Part shown: piece by piece, positions 16,772 through 26,023 of the stretch
How positions within the stretch are numbered: the stretch's first letter is position 1
How the letters are laid out: each line of letters begins with the position of its first letter
NCBI RefSeq assembly: GCF_037126265.1
Contig: NZ_JAYLLN010000016.1
Location: 1 to 64,000 of the forward strand
Reading direction: 5' to 3'
Length of the DNA: 64,000 nt
From: Sphingobacterium tenebrionis
Lineage (GTDB): Bacteria; Bacteroidota; Bacteroidia; Sphingobacteriales; Sphingobacteriaceae
Made by a program: the position numbers and the translations under genes
Notes under the pieces: model-generated
What the model saw: the letters and a program-made list of their open reading frames with translations, nothing else
What the model was told of the DNA's origin: nothing
The model's database searches: none

Positions 16772-18220
16772 TTATACCATCATATCTACCAGGTCATTGA
16801 CCGATAATTTGATGAAGTCTTCGTATTCCAAGGTATGTTGCAATACTATTTTCTGTTGTTTTTCGGCAAATACACGAGCAAGATTGATCTTATATTTTTC
16901 GATCAGTTTCGGGATACCTTCGGATCTGCGGCGTTTATGTCCAATCGGATATTCTACGACCACTTCTTCCAGGATGGTTCCATCGTTCAGCTCCAGTGTC
17001 AGCGCATTGGCGATCGAACGTTTCTCCGGATCATGGTAATCCACGGTGAACTGTGGATCTTCAATACAAGTGATTTTTTCCCTTAATGCATCGATTCGCT
17101 CATCTTTGGCGATATTATCTTCATAATCTGCTGCGGTCAAGCGTCCGAAGATCAATGGAACGGCCACCATGTATTGGATGGCATGGTCACGGTCTGCAGG
17201 GTTATGTAAAGGACCTTTTTTATCGATAATGCGGATGGCCGCTTCATGGGTTCTGATTTTAACGGATTTGATATCCTCCGAAGTTTTTCCCAATTCTTTT
17301 AATTTTCCATGTAAGGTCATGGCTGCTTCCACCGCAGTCTGCGAGTGGAATTCTGCTGGGAAGGAAATCTTGAACAACACATTCTCCATGACGTAGCTTC
17401 CATAAGGGCGTTGGAACTTGAATTCCCGACCTTTAAAGGATACATCATAGAATCCCCAAACCGGAGCAGTAAGTACCGATGGATAGCCCATTTCACCTTT
17501 TTGTGCTATCAACGCCAAACGTACAGCTCTGGAGGTGGCATCACCTGCTGCCCAGGATTTACGGCTACCGGTATTCGGAGCGTGTCGGTAGGTACGCAAG
17601 GATTGCCCATCTACAAAGGCTAAAGATAGCGCATTGACCAACTCATCGCGGTTCAAGCCCAAAAGTTTACCGACAACAGCGGTAGATGCTATCTTAACCA
17701 GGATCACGTGGTCTAAACCCACTTTATTGAAAGAGTTTTCCAAAGCCAGCACACCCTGCACTTCATGAGCCTTTACCATGGCTTCCAGCACGGTCTCCAT
17801 CTTCAAGGGCTCTTTTCCTTTCTCCAGGTTGTTTCTACTGATCCAGTCGGCAACGGCCAATATACCACCAAGGTTATCGGATGGATGACCCCATTCAGCG
17901 GCCAACCAAGTGTCGTTGAAATCCAACCAACGAACCATAGCGCCAATGTTGAAGGCTGCTTGGATGGGATCTAACTGATAGGGGGTACCAGGCACCTTGG
18001 CACCATTCGGAACAATCGTTCCAGGAACGATTGGGCCAAGCATTTTCGTGCAAGCCGGATAGGTCAAGGCTTCAAATCCACAGCCTATCGTATCCAAAAA
18101 ACAATAATGGGCGGTTTCCTTCGCTAACTGACTATCAATTTTATAGTCTAGAATATAATCTGCAATATCCAGTAATACTTGATCTGGATTGGGTCTGTTG
18201 TTGGAAATATGTGATGACAT
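16772..18220 (-). CDS. prpD: 2-methylcitrate dehydratase (MmgE/PrpD family)
   Basis: The 482-residue protein is full length for MmgE/PrpD, which dehydrates 2-methylcitrate to 2-methylaconitate. Landmarks are ETAHYCFLDTIGCGFEAL near the start, WLDFNDTWLAAEWGHPSDNL (metal/substrate region), RAVRLALIAQKGEMGYPSVL and SFPAEFHSQTAVEAAM. It is the last gene of prpB-prpC-prpD, 23 bases after prpC, so the cycle detoxifying or using propionyl-CoA is complete apart from an aconitase-type hydratase, which is not in the window. Confidence 0.93.
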   Translation of the reverse strand: MSSHISNNRPNPDQVLLDIADYILDYKIDSQLAKETAHYCFLDTIGCGFEALTYPACTKMLGPIVPGTIVPNGAKVPGTPYQLDPIQAAFNIGAMVRWLDFNDTWLAAEWGHPSDNLGGILAVADWISRNNLEKGKEPLKMETVLEAMVKAHEVQGVLALENSFNKVGLDHVILVKIASTAVVGKLLGLNRDELVNALSLAFVDGQSLRTYRHAPNTGSRKSWAAGDATSRAVRLALIAQKGEMGYPSVLTAPVWGFYDVSFKGREFKFQRPYGSYVMENVLFKISFPAEFHSQTAVEAAMTLHGKLKELGKTSEDIKSVKIRTHEAAIRIIDKKGPLHNPADRDHAIQYMVAVPLIFGRLTAADYEDNIAKDERIDALREKITCIEDPQFTVDYHDPEKRSIANALTLELNDGTILEEVVVEYPIGHKRRRSEGIPKLIEKYKINLARVFAEKQQKIVLQHTLEYEDFIKLSVNDLVDMMV

Positions 18221-18243
18221 TTCTGATTGTTATGTACTTATTT

Positions 18244-19395
18244 TTATCTGTCTTTTAATGGAATGAATTTCTGGTTTTCAGGGCCCGTATAGTTGGCGCT
18301 AGGGCGGATGATCTTGCCATCTTCACGCTGTTCGATGATGTGTGCCCCCCAGCCGGAGATTCTCGACATCACGAACAATGGGGTGAACATATCGGTTGGG
18401 ATTCCCATCAGGTGATAGGCCACCGCAGAGAACCAGTCCAGATTAGGGAACATTTTCTTTTCGTCCCACATCAGGGTTTCCAAGCGTTCGGCGATATCGA
18501 ATAATTTCATATCCCCCAATTCCTCTGAAAGTTCCTTGGCGATTCTTTTGATGACCTGATTGCGGGGGTCTGAAATGGTATAGACCGGATGTCCAAAGCC
18601 GATGATGACCTCCTTTTTGGACAATCGCTCACGGATATCCTTTTCCGCATCGTCTGCATCCTTATACCTGCTTTGGATCTCGAATGCTACCTCATTGGCA
18701 CCTCCATGTTTTGGTCCACGTAGCGCTCCGATCGCTCCGGCGATACTTGCATACACATCGGAACCGGTTCCAGCAATTACGCGTGCCGTAAAGGTGGAAG
18801 CATTGAATTCATGTTCGGCATAGAGGTTCAAGGAAGTCTGCATGGCCCGTACCCAAGCTTCAGAAGGTTTCTTTCCATGCAAGAGATGGAGAAAATGACC
18901 TCCTAAGGTCGTATCGTCGGTTTCTACTTCAATTTCTTTTTGGTGATGGCTGTAATGGTACCAGTATAATAGGGCAGAACCCATGCTGGCCATAAGACGA
19001 TCGATGATCTCGCGGGTCTTTGATGGCTCATGTTCCAAAGGTTCCGGTTCCAATGTGCCGAACATGGACACGGAAGTTCGCAGCACGTCCATTGGATGAG
19101 CAGATGCAGGGATCAATTTTAAAACTTCTTTCAGTTTTTGAGGCAGGCCCCTTTGCTGAACAAGTTTATGCTCGTAGTTCTCCAATTCTTTTGCATTGGG
19201 CAATTTGCCATGGATCAGTAGATAGGCCACTTCTTCAAAACTGGCTTGATCGGCTAGGTCCAATATATCATAACCGCGGTAGTGGAGGTCGTTTCCACTT
19301 CTTCCTACCGTACAAAGGCTGGTGTTTCCTGCAGGAACCCCGGATAGGGCAACGCTTTTTTTCGGTTTAAAACCTGATTCATTCGTTTCTTTCAT
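18244..19395 (-). CDS. prpC: 2-methylcitrate synthase (citrate synthase family)
   Basis: A 383-residue citrate-synthase-fold enzyme that would condense propionyl-CoA with oxaloacetate. VALSGVPAGNTSLCTVG at the start is typical of PrpC. The active-site stretches are SAHPMDVLRTSVSMFG, GPKHGGANEVAFE and IGFGHPVYTISDPRNQVIK, where the HPVYT..DPR form favours methylcitrate synthase over GltA. It sits one base after the prpB stop and 23 bases before prpD. Confidence 0.94.
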   Translation of the reverse strand: MKETNESGFKPKKSVALSGVPAGNTSLCTVGRSGNDLHYRGYDILDLADQASFEEVAYLLIHGKLPNAKELENYEHKLVQQRGLPQKLKEVLKLIPASAHPMDVLRTSVSMFGTLEPEPLEHEPSKTREIIDRLMASMGSALLYWYHYSHHQKEIEVETDDTTLGGHFLHLLHGKKPSEAWVRAMQTSLNLYAEHEFNASTFTARVIAGTGSDVYASIAGAIGALRGPKHGGANEVAFEIQSRYKDADDAEKDIRERLSKKEVIIGFGHPVYTISDPRNQVIKRIAKELSEELGDMKLFDIAERLETLMWDEKKMFPNLDWFSAVAYHLMGIPTDMFTPLFVMSRISGWGAHIIEQREDGKIIRPSANYTGPENQKFIPLKDR

Positions 19396-19396
19396 A

Positions 19397-20275
19397 TCAT
19401 TTCTTGTTAAACAATTGGTCTAAACGATTCTCATAATTATAATAGTCAATACTTTGATAAAGTTCTTCACGGGTCTGCATGGTTTCCAGAACAGCTTGCT
19501 GGCTACCATCATTCCGGATATGTTGGTACACATTCAAGGCAGCCTTATTGGCTGCGCGGAAAGCTGAAAGTGGGTAGAGTACCATGGAAACCTTAGCGCC
19601 TTTAAGTTCCTCCACGGTGAACAAAGGCGTTTGCCCAAATTCGGTGATGTTGGCTAATATGGGAAGTTGGGTAGCCTCCTGAAAGCGGGTATAATCTTCC
19701 AGGGAGCGGACAGCTTCTGCAAAGATGAAATCCGCACCAGCCTCTGCATAGGCTTTGGCTCGTGATAAGGCATTTTCAATGCCTTCGGAAGCAATGGCAT
19801 CGGTTCGGGCACCGATCACAAAATCAGCATCTCTACGAGCATCTACCGCTGCGCGGATGCGGTCTACCATTTCGTCCAAACTGACCAATTCCTTGCCGGG
19901 ACGATGCCCACAACGTTTAGCGCCTACTTGGTCTTCCATGTGTATACCGGCAGCACCAGCTTTTTCGAGAGATTGGATGGTACGAGCGATATTGAAAGCG
20001 GATGGTCCAAAACCGGTGTCGATATCTACCAATAAGGGAGTTTTACAGACATTGGTGATACGTTCTACATCGATTAGCACATCTTGTAGAGTGGTAATTC
20101 CAAGGTCTGGGATGCCCAGTGAACCTGCAGCTACGCCACCTCCAGAAAGGTAAATGGCTTTGAATCCTGATTGTTCTGCTAATAGTGCATGGTTGGCGTT
20201 GATGGTTCCTACGATTTGTAGGGGTGATTCGGCTTGAAGAGCTTCTCTAAATTTTTTTCCAGCACATTCCTTCAT
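19397..20275 (-). CDS. prpB: 2-methylisocitrate lyase
   Basis: A 292-residue ICL/PEPM-superfamily enzyme that cleaves 2-methylisocitrate to pyruvate and succinate. The signature KRCGHRPGK contains the catalytic Cys, and DIDTGFG and IHMEDQVGAKRCG complete the Mg2+ site. The sequence fits PrpB and not aceA, which is longer and has KKCGH. It is the first gene of the minus-strand prp operon. The 540 bases upstream hold repeat elements and no plain regulator gene. Confidence 0.94.
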   Translation of the reverse strand: MKECAGKKFREALQAESPLQIVGTINANHALLAEQSGFKAIYLSGGGVAAGSLGIPDLGITTLQDVLIDVERITNVCKTPLLVDIDTGFGPSAFNIARTIQSLEKAGAAGIHMEDQVGAKRCGHRPGKELVSLDEMVDRIRAAVDARRDADFVIGARTDAIASEGIENALSRAKAYAEAGADFIFAEAVRSLEDYTRFQEATQLPILANITEFGQTPLFTVEELKGAKVSMVLYPLSAFRAANKAALNVYQHIRNDGSQQAVLETMQTREELYQSIDYYNYENRLDQLFNKK

Positions 20276-20401
20276 TCTGATGAGGGATTTTTTAGTTTAT
20301 AAATAGGGTTATGGACGCTGGAGCTTCATCTTCTTTTGCTGTCCAGCGACCTTTTTAAAGATAAGAAAATCTGATGGGTTTAGGAATTAAAATAGAAAGC
20401 T

Positions 20402-20523
20402 TGTCATGCTGAGCGTAGTCGAAGCATCTGTACGGTGGTATGGTGGTATACGAACAGATCCTTCGACTTCGCTCAGGATGACATGGGGGAAGATTGCTTC
20501 GTCGTGCCTCCTCGCAATGACGG
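20402..20523. repeat. Composite palindromic repeat, copy B
   Basis: TGTCATGCTGAGCGTAGTCG at the left pairs with CGACTTCGCTCAGGATGACA at the right (arms about 30 bases, few mismatches), with a GGTGGTAT duplication in the loop. A second unit containing GCTTCGTCGTGCCTCCTCGC follows directly and ends at 20523. The block to about 20650 holds decayed pieces of the same unit. It is nearly identical to the copy at 25839. The small ORFs called here are by-products. No gene is seen in 20276-20818. Confidence 0.88.
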
Positions 20524-20779
20524 TATGGCTTGCCTCCTCGGAAGGACGGGTTTTGCTTCGTTGCTCCAAAGGATGTGCGGTCTTCTCGCAAAGACGGGAT
20601 GGCTTGCTTCCTCGCCATGAGAGGTTTTGCTTCGCTCTTAAAGCAGGGTGAAAGTAATGTAAAAGTATGTATTTAGTAACCTAAGTATACTAAAACCCGC
20701 TTTAAGGTTGCTTAAACCATGGTTTTACTACGAAAACAAGCTTTTAACATAGGAAAACAACAACATTATCTAATTTAAC

Positions 20780-20811
20780 AAAAAAAAGCCGTATCAACAT
20801 CGATACGGCTT
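20780..20811 (-). terminator. Terminator of the susCD transcript
   Basis: AGCCGTATC pairs with GATACGGCT around a short loop. Read on the minus strand, it is followed by a run of eight or more T. It lies 8 bases past the SusD-like stop. Confidence 0.85.
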
Positions 20812-20818
20812 CTTAATA

Positions 20819-22414
20819 TTAATAACCTGGATTCTGAATCAATCCTGGTTCTACGCGTAAGCTGTTCTCATGGAACGGCCACACATAATTATGTTGTTGG
20901 AACGTTCGATCTTCAATCTTTAAAGTTTCCACTTTTCCATTTACCAAACGGGTGTGTCCTAATGCGGGTTGGTTCAACACCTGTTCCGCAATTCGCCAAC
21001 GGATGATATCGTCATATCGGATACCTTCTCCAGCTAATTCCGTTCTGCGTTCGTTACGGATCAAGTTTACCCATTCCTCTTGGGTTTTGCTGCCCAATTT
21101 CACGTCTGCCACGGTCATATCCAATCCAGCACGTTTTCTCAACTGGTTGATGCAATCTTTCGCCAGGTCATCCACTTGTCCCAACATGATCTGTGCTTCG
21201 GCATAGGTCAATAAAACCTCCGCATACCTTAACAATGGGAAATGCATGTTACCACCAGATTTGAAAGCATCGGTTTCATCGACAAACTTCTTGAACCAAT
21301 AGCCAGATTTACTGGAACGTTGGTTCTCAAAATAGAATAAGCTAGCCGTATTGTAAATATCGATCTTATCGCCGTAAAACGTATCTCCTTGGCCAAAAAT
21401 ACTGGCTTTTAAACGTGGGTCACGATTTAATTTCGGATCCAGTTCATATTCCTGTTTCGTGTGCAATGGACAATTGTCGATCGGTCTACCTTGTAGGGTC
21501 CAATACGAATCCACCAAAGATTTGGTCGGAACAGAATAGGATTGTCCATTACCCGTACGGTATTGTGGTGCCAGGTCGCGGAAAGAGTTGGTCGCCGTAT
21601 TATTATGACTTTCCATATCGAATTTCATGATGAACTCCTTGTTGGTCTTATCCGCTTTGTAATTGAACAGATCGGCATAGTTCGCATGCAACTGATATTT
21701 TCCACTTTCGATGATCTCTTTGGCCAATTTGGCTGCCAGTTCGTATTTGCCGTTATACAACGCATAACGCATGGTCAATGCCTTGAACGAATACTTATTG
21801 AACATATAAGCATCTGAAGTATACTCATTTTCCGGTAGGCGGGAAGCAATTTCTTCCGCTAAAGGAAATAGGGTTTCCAAAATTTCTTCCTTGCTTTTTG
21901 CAGGCTGAAGGGCGGTTTCCATGTTGGCCGGCTCCAAGTGGAAAGGTACATTTGCCCAACGGCTGGTCAATTTGAAATAATGCCAAACACGCAGCGCTTC
22001 CAAGATACTCTTGAATTTAGTACGAACGGCTTCATCCTCCACATAAGGAACATCCACATTCGCAATAAAGGTATTCAGACGGCCCAAATGTTTCATCTGC
22101 AATTCATAGTAATATAAGAATGCAGTGGTATTGGCGTTGATATTACCATTGGCGATACGTTGGTGATGGTCATTTTCGATGCGGCTATAGGCATTGTCCG
22201 ATTTAGAATCTTCCAAATAGAACAATAATCCGCGAGCACCCACCGAAGTGAACACATCCACATAACTACTGTACACCACACGGCGAAGGTCTTCCTCGGT
22301 ATTGAAGAACTCAGTAAAGGAAGTTGCCGTAGGATCTGTTTTATCTAAGAATTTTTCACAACTGGCCAAAGACATACTTGCCAATAGACCAAAATATATG
22401 ATTGATTTTCTCAT
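20819..22414 (-). CDS. SusD/RagB-family nutrient-binding outer membrane lipoprotein
   Basis: A 531-residue lipoprotein: the signal peptide MRKSIIYFGLLASMSLASC ends at lipidated Cys19, followed by EKFLDKTDPTA. The helical SusD fold is indicated by VWHYFKLTSRWANVPFHLEP, LRYAEVLLTYAEAQIMLGQ and WVNLIRNERRTELAGEG near the C-terminus. SusD proteins cap the partner SusC on the cell surface and bind oligosaccharide or peptide. It is downstream of susC (20-base gap). No glycoside hydrolase, peptidase or ECF sigma/anti-sigma gene is adjacent, so the substrate cannot be deduced. Confidence 0.95.
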   Translation of the reverse strand: MRKSIIYFGLLASMSLASCEKFLDKTDPTATSFTEFFNTEEDLRRVVYSSYVDVFTSVGARGLLFYLEDSKSDNAYSRIENDHHQRIANGNINANTTAFLYYYELQMKHLGRLNTFIANVDVPYVEDEAVRTKFKSILEALRVWHYFKLTSRWANVPFHLEPANMETALQPAKSKEEILETLFPLAEEIASRLPENEYTSDAYMFNKYSFKALTMRYALYNGKYELAAKLAKEIIESGKYQLHANYADLFNYKADKTNKEFIMKFDMESHNNTATNSFRDLAPQYRTGNGQSYSVPTKSLVDSYWTLQGRPIDNCPLHTKQEYELDPKLNRDPRLKASIFGQGDTFYGDKIDIYNTASLFYFENQRSSKSGYWFKKFVDETDAFKSGGNMHFPLLRYAEVLLTYAEAQIMLGQVDDLAKDCINQLRKRAGLDMTVADVKLGSKTQEEWVNLIRNERRTELAGEGIRYDDIIRWRIAEQVLNQPALGHTRLVNGKVETLKIEDRTFQQHNYVWPFHENSLRVEPGLIQNPGY

Positions 22415-22434
22415 TTTCTTTCTCTGTTTATTGA

Positions 22435-25347
22435 TTAAAAGATAGTGGCTCTGATACCAAAACTATAGGTAGCCATGCGTGGGTAGTTACCATTTCCACC
22501 GTTACGTTCTGGCTCTAATCCCTCGTATTTGGTGAAGGTAAAGGCATCCTGTGCATTCACATACACGCGTACATTTTGGAAAGCTTTGCCCCATTTCGGG
22601 AAAGTATAACCCAATTGAAGCATCTTGATGCGGAAGTACGACGCGTCGCTCAACCATACATCACTAAGGAAAGTGTTGGTGCTTGCGCCGGTCCAAACCC
22701 TTGGAAAACGGGAGTTCGGATTTTCTGGTGTCCATCTGTTGTCTGCATATTCTTGGCGCGGTGCACCTAATGCATTCGATGCATTATCTACGTAGATCGG
22801 ATAGCCTTCCTGTCCGCCAATGCGGGATGTACGGCGTCCAACACCTTGACCCAAGGCTGCAAAGTCCCAACCTTTGTATTTCAGGTTTAGGTTGACTGAA
22901 TAATTCAAATGTGGGAATGGATCACCTAGTTCCACACGGTCATCATCATTGATAATGCCATCTCCATTCTGATCTCTATAACGGATGTCTCCAGGAATGG
23001 TATTCGGTAATTTTGCTGTTGTCGCATCAATTTCCGCCTCGTTCTGGAAATATCCATCGGTTTCATAGCCATAATAGTTATCAATGGCAATGCCGTTGTA
23101 CCAGATTTTATCGTTGGTGTTTTTGAAGATTAAGGTGTCAGTTTTATTGTAACCAGCCTTTTCAACTTTGTTGCTGTTGTCGAAGAACATACCACCAATG
23201 GTATATTTCAAATCCCCGATATTATCTGACCAATTTGCCGAGATTTCATATCCTTTATTTCTAACCTCACCAATGTTTACCGCCGAAGTTAAGGTGTTCG
23301 ATCCGGTTAGTGGAGGTACTGGGAAGTCGGAATAGATCAGGTCGTACGAGAATTTGTCGTATACATCCGCTGTAATATTCAAGCGGTTGTCCAATAAAGT
23401 CAGGTCTGCACCTACGTTCCATTGTTTTTGTTTTTCCCAAGAGAATAATGGATTTGGCACACGCATGGTCCATCCCCAGGTATTCACTACTTCCTGCCAC
23501 AGGTATGGATCCACATTCTCATTACCGATCAAACCGTATGATGCACGGATCTTGAAGTTGGTCAAGGTTTTGCTGTCGCGAAGGCTGCTCATGAAGCTTT
23601 CGTTATGCAGGTTCCAAGCTAGGGCAGCAGAAGGGAAGAAGCCCCATTTCTGTCCTGGCGCAAATTTACTACTACCGTCTGAACGTGCGGTTAATTCCAG
23701 CAAATAACGTTCATCGAAGGAATAGTTCAACTTTCCGAAGAAAGATGCCTTATTGATCTCGCGGTAATCGGTGTAGGTGAAGTTCATCATCTCTGAACCA
23801 GCTGTCAGGTACAGTTTATCCTTGTTTCCACGAAGATCTTTGGTATAGTTTACCAATGCTCTAGCCGTGATTTGGGATTGGCTGACACCTTGATCGGCAG
23901 TCACCGAATTCGCCCAGATGGTAGCCGGTTTTCCGGTGGCATCATAGAATTTAAAGGTCTCACGAACAGATTTGTTCGCCGATTTATTGATCATATACGA
24001 AATATTACCCTCAATGTTCAAGTTCGGATTGATGTAATATTTTGGTCTTAGGTTGATCGTACTCCGGTCGTGCATGTAGTTTTTGATACCACCATGGTTG
24101 ATGGAAGCAACCGGGTTCAGGTTGTTGTGCAACATGTAGTGATTCGGAAGGTCTGTCCCTTCAAAAAATACTTGTTGCGTAGGGTTCATTCGCCAAGCGA
24201 TCTGGTATAGGCCATGGCCATCATCATTGGCCATCAAACGATCTACCTGTAAACGGTGGGCATAGAAATCGGCAAGAAGCACGAATTTGTCTGCAATATT
24301 GACGTTGGTATTGAAGCGTGCGGAGAATTTTTGTGTTCCTTCAATGTTGTTCAATCCATTTTCCTGGATATGGCCAAGCATTAGGTTAAATGTTCCTACA
24401 CCACCACCACCGGAAATATTAGCCGATTGGTTATGGGCATAGGCGCGACTTTGCATCACTTCGTCCAACCAATTTACACTTTTAGTCTCGCCGCTTTCCG
24501 CTTTTTGGATATCCTCTGCGGTGTATAGCGTGGTTTGTCCTTGAAGGGATCTGGCTTCATTGTTCAGACGCATGTAATCTGCGGCATTCACAAAGGTAGG
24601 TAGGTCGATTGGGTTGTCGATCGATCCCCAAGCATTCAGGTCCACCTTGAATTGTCCAGTTGTACCGCGTTCTGTTTCAATGATGATTACCCCATTGGCA
24701 CCTCTAGAACCATACATGGAGGTAGAAGCCGCATCTTTAAGGACGGTTAGACTCTTGATCTGGTTCGGGTCGATGTCGCTTAAGGATTGTTCCATTCCAT
24801 CGACAATGACCAAAGGACTTGCATTCTGCAAGGTACTCACACCGCGGATAGCAATACTTCCTGGGGAGCTTCCTGGAAGGCTGTTGCCCTGCAACATGGT
24901 CACCCCTGGAATGGTTCCGCTGAAAGCTTGTTCCATTTTCATGATCGGACGCGTTTTGGTCTGCGACATGTCCATTTGGGCAACTGAAGAGGCTAAGTGT
25001 TTCTTGTCGACTGTAGAATAACCCACAACTACGACCTCATCGATGCCTAGGTTTTTTTCGGCAAGAATGACATTCATGTTTTTTTTGTCGCCAATGTTGA
25101 CCTCTTGGTCGTCATAGCCGACTGCGGAGAAAATCAAGACGGAAGCTGTCGCTGGGACTTGAATTTCGAAGTTTCCGCCTGCATCGGAAGCAGTACCTAG
25201 GTTGGTTCCTTTGACCAAGACACTTGCATTCACCACAGGTCGATTTTGATTGTCTTTAATGGTACCCGTAATGGTCTTATTCCCTTGGGCATAAGACAAC
25301 GAGCCGCATAAGACAATGAATAACATCATTGTAAAGATATTTTTCAT
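22435..25347 (-). CDS. SusC/RagA-family TonB-linked outer membrane receptor
   Basis: The 970-residue protein has a signal peptide (MKNIFTMMLFIVLCGSLSYA), a carboxypeptidase-D-like beta domain (TITGTIKDNQNRPVVNASVL), a TonB-box-like NLGIDEVVVVGYSTVDKKHL and a plug (VRG-like GSIAIRGVSTLQNASPLVIV). The rest is a long beta-barrel ending in a phenylalanine (TIF). ATG 25347 is chosen over the frame start at 25398 because the signal peptide begins there. It imports a SusD-captured ligand with TonB energy. A GGGAA tract lies about 300 bases upstream. Confidence 0.95.
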   Translation of the reverse strand: MKNIFTMMLFIVLCGSLSYAQGNKTITGTIKDNQNRPVVNASVLVKGTNLGTASDAGGNFEIQVPATASVLIFSAVGYDDQEVNIGDKKNMNVILAEKNLGIDEVVVVGYSTVDKKHLASSVAQMDMSQTKTRPIMKMEQAFSGTIPGVTMLQGNSLPGSSPGSIAIRGVSTLQNASPLVIVDGMEQSLSDIDPNQIKSLTVLKDAASTSMYGSRGANGVIIIETERGTTGQFKVDLNAWGSIDNPIDLPTFVNAADYMRLNNEARSLQGQTTLYTAEDIQKAESGETKSVNWLDEVMQSRAYAHNQSANISGGGGVGTFNLMLGHIQENGLNNIEGTQKFSARFNTNVNIADKFVLLADFYAHRLQVDRLMANDDGHGLYQIAWRMNPTQQVFFEGTDLPNHYMLHNNLNPVASINHGGIKNYMHDRSTINLRPKYYINPNLNIEGNISYMINKSANKSVRETFKFYDATGKPATIWANSVTADQGVSQSQITARALVNYTKDLRGNKDKLYLTAGSEMMNFTYTDYREINKASFFGKLNYSFDERYLLELTARSDGSSKFAPGQKWGFFPSAALAWNLHNESFMSSLRDSKTLTNFKIRASYGLIGNENVDPYLWQEVVNTWGWTMRVPNPLFSWEKQKQWNVGADLTLLDNRLNITADVYDKFSYDLIYSDFPVPPLTGSNTLTSAVNIGEVRNKGYEISANWSDNIGDLKYTIGGMFFDNSNKVEKAGYNKTDTLIFKNTNDKIWYNGIAIDNYYGYETDGYFQNEAEIDATTAKLPNTIPGDIRYRDQNGDGIINDDDRVELGDPFPHLNYSVNLNLKYKGWDFAALGQGVGRRTSRIGGQEGYPIYVDNASNALGAPRQEYADNRWTPENPNSRFPRVWTGASTNTFLSDVWLSDASYFRIKMLQLGYTFPKWGKAFQNVRVYVNAQDAFTFTKYEGLEPERNGGNGNYPRMATYSFGIRATIF

Positions 25348-25636
25348 GATCTGATTTTGGTTATTGATTATATAGATAGTTAAATAATTCAATTCCATAG
25401 GCTTAATCCGGTAGATGTTGAGGATTTTGCTCGCCGAAAATACAATTAATTAGTTTAATAATGTTTAATAAGGTTGAATAATGTTGTTAAATAAAGTTTA
25501 TAATAGTTTGGGAAAGTATAGATTTTATAGATAAGAAAAGAAATAGTAAGAATAATTAATTTTATGATTAAAAAATGCCGTTTGGGTTGGTGGGTTTATC
25601 TTTAGGGGTAAATTTTGTGTTGGAAATGTTACAATT

Positions 25637-25692
25637 GGGGGGGGAGGAAGGGAAGGGAAGGGAAGGGAAGGGAAGGGAAGGGAAGGGAAGGG
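25637..25692 (+). repeat. Simple-sequence tract: G8 run plus (GGGAA)8GGG
   Basis: A run of eight G (25637-25644) leads through AGGAA into eight perfect GGGAA pentamers (25650-25689) and a final GGG. Nine G-triplets spaced by AA can form G-quadruplexes. The following 150 bases stay purine-rich with GGGA and GGGGA variants. It lies about 290 bases upstream of the SusC-like gene. Pentamer tracts can slip during replication. The ORFs called through this block are artefacts of the repeat. Confidence 0.9.
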
Positions 25693-25838
25693 ATGAAGGT
25701 TGGAGAGAAAAGGTAAGGGGTAAAGATGGGGATGGAAGAGTGGGAAAGGGATGGAATGGAAGGGGAAGCGGATGGTGGTTGAAGTGGGACGGTAAGGGGC
25801 GAGGGAAGCTGGAGAGGGAACGGGATGGGTTGGGGAGT

Positions 25839-25951
25839 TGTCATGCTGAGCGTAGTCGAAGCATCTGTACGGTGGTATACGAACAGATCCTTCGACTTCG
25901 CTCAGGATGACATGGGGGAAGATTGCTTCGTCGTGCCTCCTCGCAATGACG
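25839..25951. repeat. Composite palindromic repeat, copy C
   Basis: The same two-part element as at 20402, here without the 9-base loop duplication: an imperfect inverted repeat with arms TGTCATGCTGAGCGTAGTCG and CGACTTCGCTCAGGATGACA, then GGGGGAA and the GCTTCGTCGTGCCTCCTCGC unit. Fragments of the second unit continue to about 26010, close to the stop of the M48 gene. No gene is seen in 25348-26023. Confidence 0.88.
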
Positions 25952-26023
25952 GGGGGACGTGCTTCCTTGGAAGGACCTCGTACCTCCATGCAATGACGGG
26001 AAGCCTCCATGCAAAGACAGAAA

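Noticed and set aside
20355..20651. Several short ORFs on both strands in the repeat block
   Set aside because: They translate the dispersed repeat (peptides such as FVVPPRND) and not a gene.
24614..25021. Plus-strand ORF opposite the SusC plug
   Set aside because: Antisense shadow of a conserved region with no independent evidence.
22435..25347. Complete polysaccharide utilisation locus
   Set aside because: Only SusC and SusD are present; no glycoside hydrolase, sulfatase, peptidase or sigma/anti-sigma gene lies adjacent.
25525..26010. ORFs rich in Pro, Phe, Leu or Gly, Arg, Lys through the GGGAA tract
   Set aside because: They arise from the pentamer repeat and flanking palindromes; no plausible start context or domain.
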